A DNA stretch of 11,478 nt from Gloeophyllum trabeum ATCC 11539 (Eukaryota; Basidiomycota; Agaricomycetes; Gloeophyllales; Gloeophyllaceae), in NCBI RefSeq assembly GCF_000344685.1, contig NW_006920413.1:2394349-2405826 (forward strand). Direction: 5' to 3'. The first letter of the stretch is position 1. Each line of letters begins with the position of its first letter. Position numbers and translations under genes: made by a program. This document shows, in pieces, positions 8,453 to 11,478 of the stretch. The notes under the pieces were generated by a model, which worked only from the letters and a program-made list of their open reading frames with translations, searched no databases and was not told the DNA's origin.

Positions 8453-8626
8453 ATTGGCCCGCGCGCACGTTCGTACCACGGCGTAGCCACGGCAACGGTG
8501 AGTCCAACGGGTACCGATCATTATCCTTCAGGTTGCCACGATCCTCCAGCGTCAAGCCAACCAGGTCCAATGAAGCGATTGGCCAGGGAATACGAGCTGT
8601 TGTTTTCACAGTAGCAAGCTGATTGG
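8453..8626 (-). promoter_or_regulatory. Cluster of CCAAT boxes in minus-strand orientation
   Basis: GATTGG(C) occurs at 8452-8458, 8577-8583 and 8621-8627 on the plus strand. That is three copies of GCCAATC read on the minus strand, the core bound by the fungal HAP/CBF complex. A fourth CCAAT lies at 8567-8571 in the other orientation. They sit about 75, 200 and 245 bases upstream of the ATG at 8379 and so fit a minus-strand promoter. A TATAAAT match at about 8650 on the plus strand could instead serve a rightward transcript, but no gene follows it. Confidence 0.45.
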
Positions 8627-8627
8627 C

Positions 8628-8924
8628 TTCCGATATCAGTCATAATACTTATAAATCAGCTTGGGTATCACAGCTCAACGGAATCCAAACAGCAGAGGCT
8701 ACGCAGTAGTGAGTTGCACGTGTAGATGGTAACTGATGAAGACCAGAGCGGGTACAGGTGCCCAAGTCTATTCAACTACTGAGCTGAGGTGAGCTGCAAC
8801 AGGCACGGCACTGGTATCCCAACAGTAGATCTATGATGAGCAGACCAAACATCTTTGATCAAAGCTGTCAGCCCCCTCATATTGTTCAACAGTCAAAGCC
8901 AGAGTCTAACACCACAATCATGAT
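8628..8924. other. No recognisable gene
   Basis: The stretch holds a TATA-like TTATAAAT near 8649 and a GCACGTGT word near 8716, but no ORF with protein-like features and no RNA gene. I see nothing else to call. Confidence 0.5.
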
Positions 8925-9296
8925 TCAGATTGGTGCTTTGATGGTCCTTCCAGGGATACTCAACTCCCGGATTTCGTGACGGAAGAGTGCCTCGCATTCA
9001 CGTGAGAGTCTCCTTGTGGCTTCGTCTGAGAGTGAGAAATGATCCTCTGTGGAAAGACTTTGAGCTAATGTGGCACATGTGGTGTTGACCCACAGAGGGA
9101 AAGTAAACAAGTGCAAATAGCCATGGTATTCATAAAATTCATTTATGAATATACAGCTGATCTGGCTCGGGCTTGAAGCCAGGCCGGGCACAACACTAAT
9201 CGTGCATTCCAGCAGCAAATAGCTCGATCTTATACTGTACAACCACTGGCTTGTCAATGACACCTCTGAGGAAGTGCGCAACCTGCGACAGAGCAA
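8925..9296 (-). pseudogene. Weak 123-codon ORF, possible decayed gene fragment
   Basis: An open frame of 123 codons ends in a partly protein-like stretch (SLSDEATRRLSRECEALFRH). It has no Kozak-like start, no recognisable domain, and mixed base composition typical of the surrounding non-coding DNA. Flanking splice sites that would extend it were not found. It may be an exon or remnant of a dead gene, or chance. Confidence is low. Confidence 0.18.
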
Positions 9297-9949
9297 ATAT
9301 CAGAGAGCAAATTTGACTGGGGGGGGGGGGAACGGGGTTTACCTGACTACAAGACACTAAGATAGGGCTGGCTCATATACAACTACTATTGTGTGACTAT
9401 TTTTGTCACACTTGGCAGGGACAGCACAAAATCGGTCTTATAGGTTTGGGCACAGGTAGAAAGTCATGATGTTTCTTTAGGAATAAAAGATACAGTACAT
9501 ACAAACAGTTCCTGTAAAAACATTTGAGGATTTCGACCCATGGAGCTTATAATAAGCTCGACAGTGGTGATTTCTATTGATGACCTCCTCGATTTCCTTA
9601 CATTGACATGCCATAAACACGTGACTGTCACAGTGTGACCAAGATAGTCATGTATGAACTATCCTAGCATTCGCACATCGAGGCATGACAATATCTCGGT
9701 GATGAGCTCGACAGTGAGCTTAGTTGGAGACATGGATCGAAGCAGCTGACTAGGAAACAAATATGGCAGAAGAGGGCCAATGCTATGCATGGCAGGTTCG
9801 AGTCCTGAGCAATCTGAGTCATATAATTTATTATAGACTTAGTGCTGTGGCATCCCAGCAATCCGCAAAACAATGTGTGAGCAGGTATGTTGGGACACCC
9901 ATATTGTGGCTCGGGTGACACCTGTATTGTCTTCTGTCGGAAATTTCGA
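9297..9949. other. Gene-free stretch with a G12 run and small palindromes
   Basis: No gene is convincing; an 85-codon minus-strand ORF at 9664-9921 is Cys/Ser-rich and looks like chance. The stretch contains a run of 12 G (9319-9330) and a GTGTGAC/GTCACAC hairpin (9391-9397 with 9405-9411). It also has a 17-base palindrome (9543-9559), and the 12-base word AGCTCGACAGTG occurs twice (about 9555 and 9704). These look like worn repeat DNA. Confidence 0.5.
9543..9559. repeat. Perfect 8-base palindrome with one-base centre
   Basis: GAGCTTAT at 9543-9550 pairs exactly with ATAAGCTC at 9552-9559 around a single A. It is followed by GACAGTG, a word that recurs after GAGCTC near 9705. It may be a fragment of an inverted-repeat element. 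Confidence 0.6.
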
Positions 9950-10113
9950 AAAAACCTTATCGGAAGTTGTAAGAACTTATCAGGTCCAATAAGGCCATCA
10001 GGTCGTTAATACTCATATTAGGTTCGAAAATATGGAATAACGCGCTACCAGCCTGACGGAGCCTGATCAGCCTGACGCTACCTGATCAGGTCTTATGAGG
10101 CCTTATAGGGTTT
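9950..10113. mobile_element. Inverted-repeat element with degenerate ATCAGG/CCTGAT repeats (MITE-like relic)
   Basis: The left arm at 9950-9983 begins AAACCTTAT and ends TTATCAGGT. It matches the reverse complement of the right arm at 10080-10113 at 24 of 34 positions; the right arm ends CCTTATAGGGTTT. Between them CCTGA/TCAGG words recur several times, including the perfect palindrome CCTGATCAGG at 10081-10090. A related segment lies at 10561-10608. There is no ORF inside and no clear target duplication was found, so the class is unknown and the exact ends are uncertain. Confidence 0.5.
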
Positions 10114-10520
10114 CCCACAAATAATAATAAAAATCTCACTTCACTTCCGCCTTCATTGTTCCCCAACTCGGCTGATTTTGTATCTCTCTCCTTACATGCA
10201 TTTTATGGTCCAATTACCATCTTAGGTAATGTGAGTGCACTAGTCAGGTTCAAACACAGGGCCGCCAAGTCGACAGAGAATTAGGTCGCGCGAGTTAACT
10301 ACTATACTAAATGTGCAATACCAGATGTGAAACAAATCATGCTATATACCGTCATTTGGTTCCTTCCGTGTGTATGGGGCATATGCAACACCACTCCATT
10401 ATTATAATCCCGCAGTACGGGGGCATCGTGGTAATGCACTGAATTCACAGTTGCATAGTACTAACTTACTTTAGGTGCAAGGTACTAAAAACATGTATAC
10501 GAGACCGGAAACACTGTCAC
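10114..10520. other. No recognisable gene
   Basis: This AT-rich stretch separates the two ATCAGG-rich blocks. I see no ORF of note, no tRNA signals and no strong repeat. It could be the interior of a larger degraded element whose ends are the two blocks, but this is not shown. Confidence 0.5.
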
Positions 10521-10612
10521 ATCTTATCGGGCCTGATACGTCCTGACCAGGATAGAAACCAAACCCTATCAGGCATTATAAGACCATCAGGCTTCATCAG
10601 ACCTGATTTGGG
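10521..10612. repeat. Second ATCAGG/CCTGAT-rich block
   Basis: The segment beginning AAACCCTATCAGGC at 10561 resembles the outer arm of the element at 9950-10113. It shares AAACCCTAT, then a TATAAGACC-like word, then ATCAGG. It continues with further ATCAGG/CCTGAT words to about 10608. The part before it (10521-10550) carries CCTGAT and CCTGACC words. It is likely another fragment of the same repeat family. Confidence 0.5.
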
Positions 10613-11478
10613 TTTTTGGATTTTTCCGACATTCAATAGGCTGCCTGGATATACTCGAGGCATCCAGCCTCAGCAGTGGGCATGTTGTCAACATTTGTGC
10701 TCATATCGACTCTTTTACCATGGATACACAGGCAGACAAAAGTATTTACACTGCCACATGTGTGGTAATTATTCTATTTATCCCAGTGTGATGAATATAG
10801 CTAAAAAAAACCTGTTGCACATCCAGGATGCTTGTTATCTGTAGTTTCTGATGTCACCATTATATGGGCCCAATACCCCTTGGAACAGGATCATGAATTA
10901 CAAATATGTAGTATCTGAGAGACCTATGGAAGATCAGCCCTCTCTGAATAGGAGAGGTCCAAGGGATGAGCCTGGCATATTGGGATACCTTAGGGGATTT
11001 ACTCCTTGCTCTAACCACAGGCAAGGATATTGGGATGGTTTAGGGGAAATGGAGGAGGGCACGGAGTCACATCAGCAAATCTTCCCATAACTGGTATCTG
11101 AATACCATTAGCATATAATCAATTAAAATAAGTACCGGTATTACAATATGTACCAGACTTGTGGACGGCTGGGCCAGCCATTATATTCGGATGGCACATG
11201 TTGCAAGACTCCCACAAGAAGTACAATATGTACCAGACTTATACATATTACAAGCTCAGGCCAGCTTGCTTTGACCCATAATCAGACTATCAGCTGTCTT
11301 TTGCTTGATATTCCAGATCCCTGGAACAAAAAGGGGGGCATTGGCTGATGAACACAATAAACAGTGTATAATTGCTCAGACTAGCTACTAGACAGGATTT
11401 GCTATGGCTAGACATTCAACACAGTACTATCTGCTGACCCATACCCTCCACACAACCTACTCAATGGAAAGCAAGCCA
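10613..11478. other. Gene-free right end with short direct repeats
   Basis: Three plus-strand ORFs of 66-79 codons occur here. They have no recognisable motifs, are rich in Cys, Tyr, Trp and Pro codons by chance, and are not called. A 50-base-spaced partial duplication occurs (ATATTGGGAT followed by TTAGGGGA, near 10977 and 11027), as does the 19-base repeat listed separately. The stretch is probably intergenic, possibly a worn transposon. Confidence 0.5.
11142..11240. repeat. 19-base perfect direct repeat, 80 bases apart
   Basis: TACAATATGTACCAGACTT occurs at 11142-11160 and again at 11222-11240 without a mismatch. The 61 bases between the copies are not repeated. An exact 19-base match at this distance is unlikely by chance. 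It may mark a small duplication or the ends of a lost insertion. Confidence 0.75.

Noticed and set aside
9764..9806. tRNA-like A box (TGGCAGAAGAGG) and B box (GGTTCGAGTCC)
   Set aside because: The boxes are only about 29 bases apart, too close for a tRNA, and no acceptor or anticodon stem can be formed around them.
10608..11348. Three plus-strand ORFs of 66-79 codons
   Set aside because: They have no motif, no splice-compatible neighbours and a chance-like amino acid mix, in a repeat-bearing AT-rich region.

Overview
The window looks like nuclear DNA of a filamentous fungus, most likely a mushroom-forming basidiomycete (Agaricomycetes). The reasons are the many short GT-AG introns (49-59 bases), the two recognisable eukaryotic genes with long disordered tails, and the match of their conserved cores to fungal forms as I know them. 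No database search was possible, so the taxon is an inference.

Layout. Bases 1-65 hold a GC-rich 23-base tandem repeat cut by the window edge. Bases 66-617 are AT-rich and show no gene. Bases 618-902 are a small non-coding transposon of CACTA type, with long terminal inverted repeats and a 3-base target duplication. Three genes or gene candidates then lie head to tail on the minus strand. The first in transcription order is an unrecognised small gene (8379 to 7873, tentative). Its stop is only 34 bases before the start of a 7-exon NAD+ kinase gene (7838 to 4794, 910 aa). After a 554-base gap comes a 5-exon GEN1/Yen1-like Holliday-junction resolvase of the XPG/FEN1 nuclease family (4239 to 1113, 967 aa). 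Bases 8453-8626 carry CCAAT boxes that suit a minus-strand promoter. From about 8925 to the right end there is no convincing gene, only relics and repeats: one weak ORF, a G12 run, several hairpins, a cluster of ATCAGG/CCTGAT-rich inverted repeats and a 19-base direct repeat.

How the genes relate. The NAD kinase supplies NADP(H), and the nuclease resolves branched DNA in recombination and repair. I see no reason to call them one pathway; they are probably ordinary neighbours. An ACGCGT (MCB-like) box in the gap before the nuclease would fit cell-cycle control of that gene. The most distinctive points are the threefold repeat and SUMO-binding-like motifs in the nuclease tail, the CACTA-type MITE, and the very tight spacing of the small gene and the NAD kinase gene. 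I found no evidence of a new multi-gene system here.
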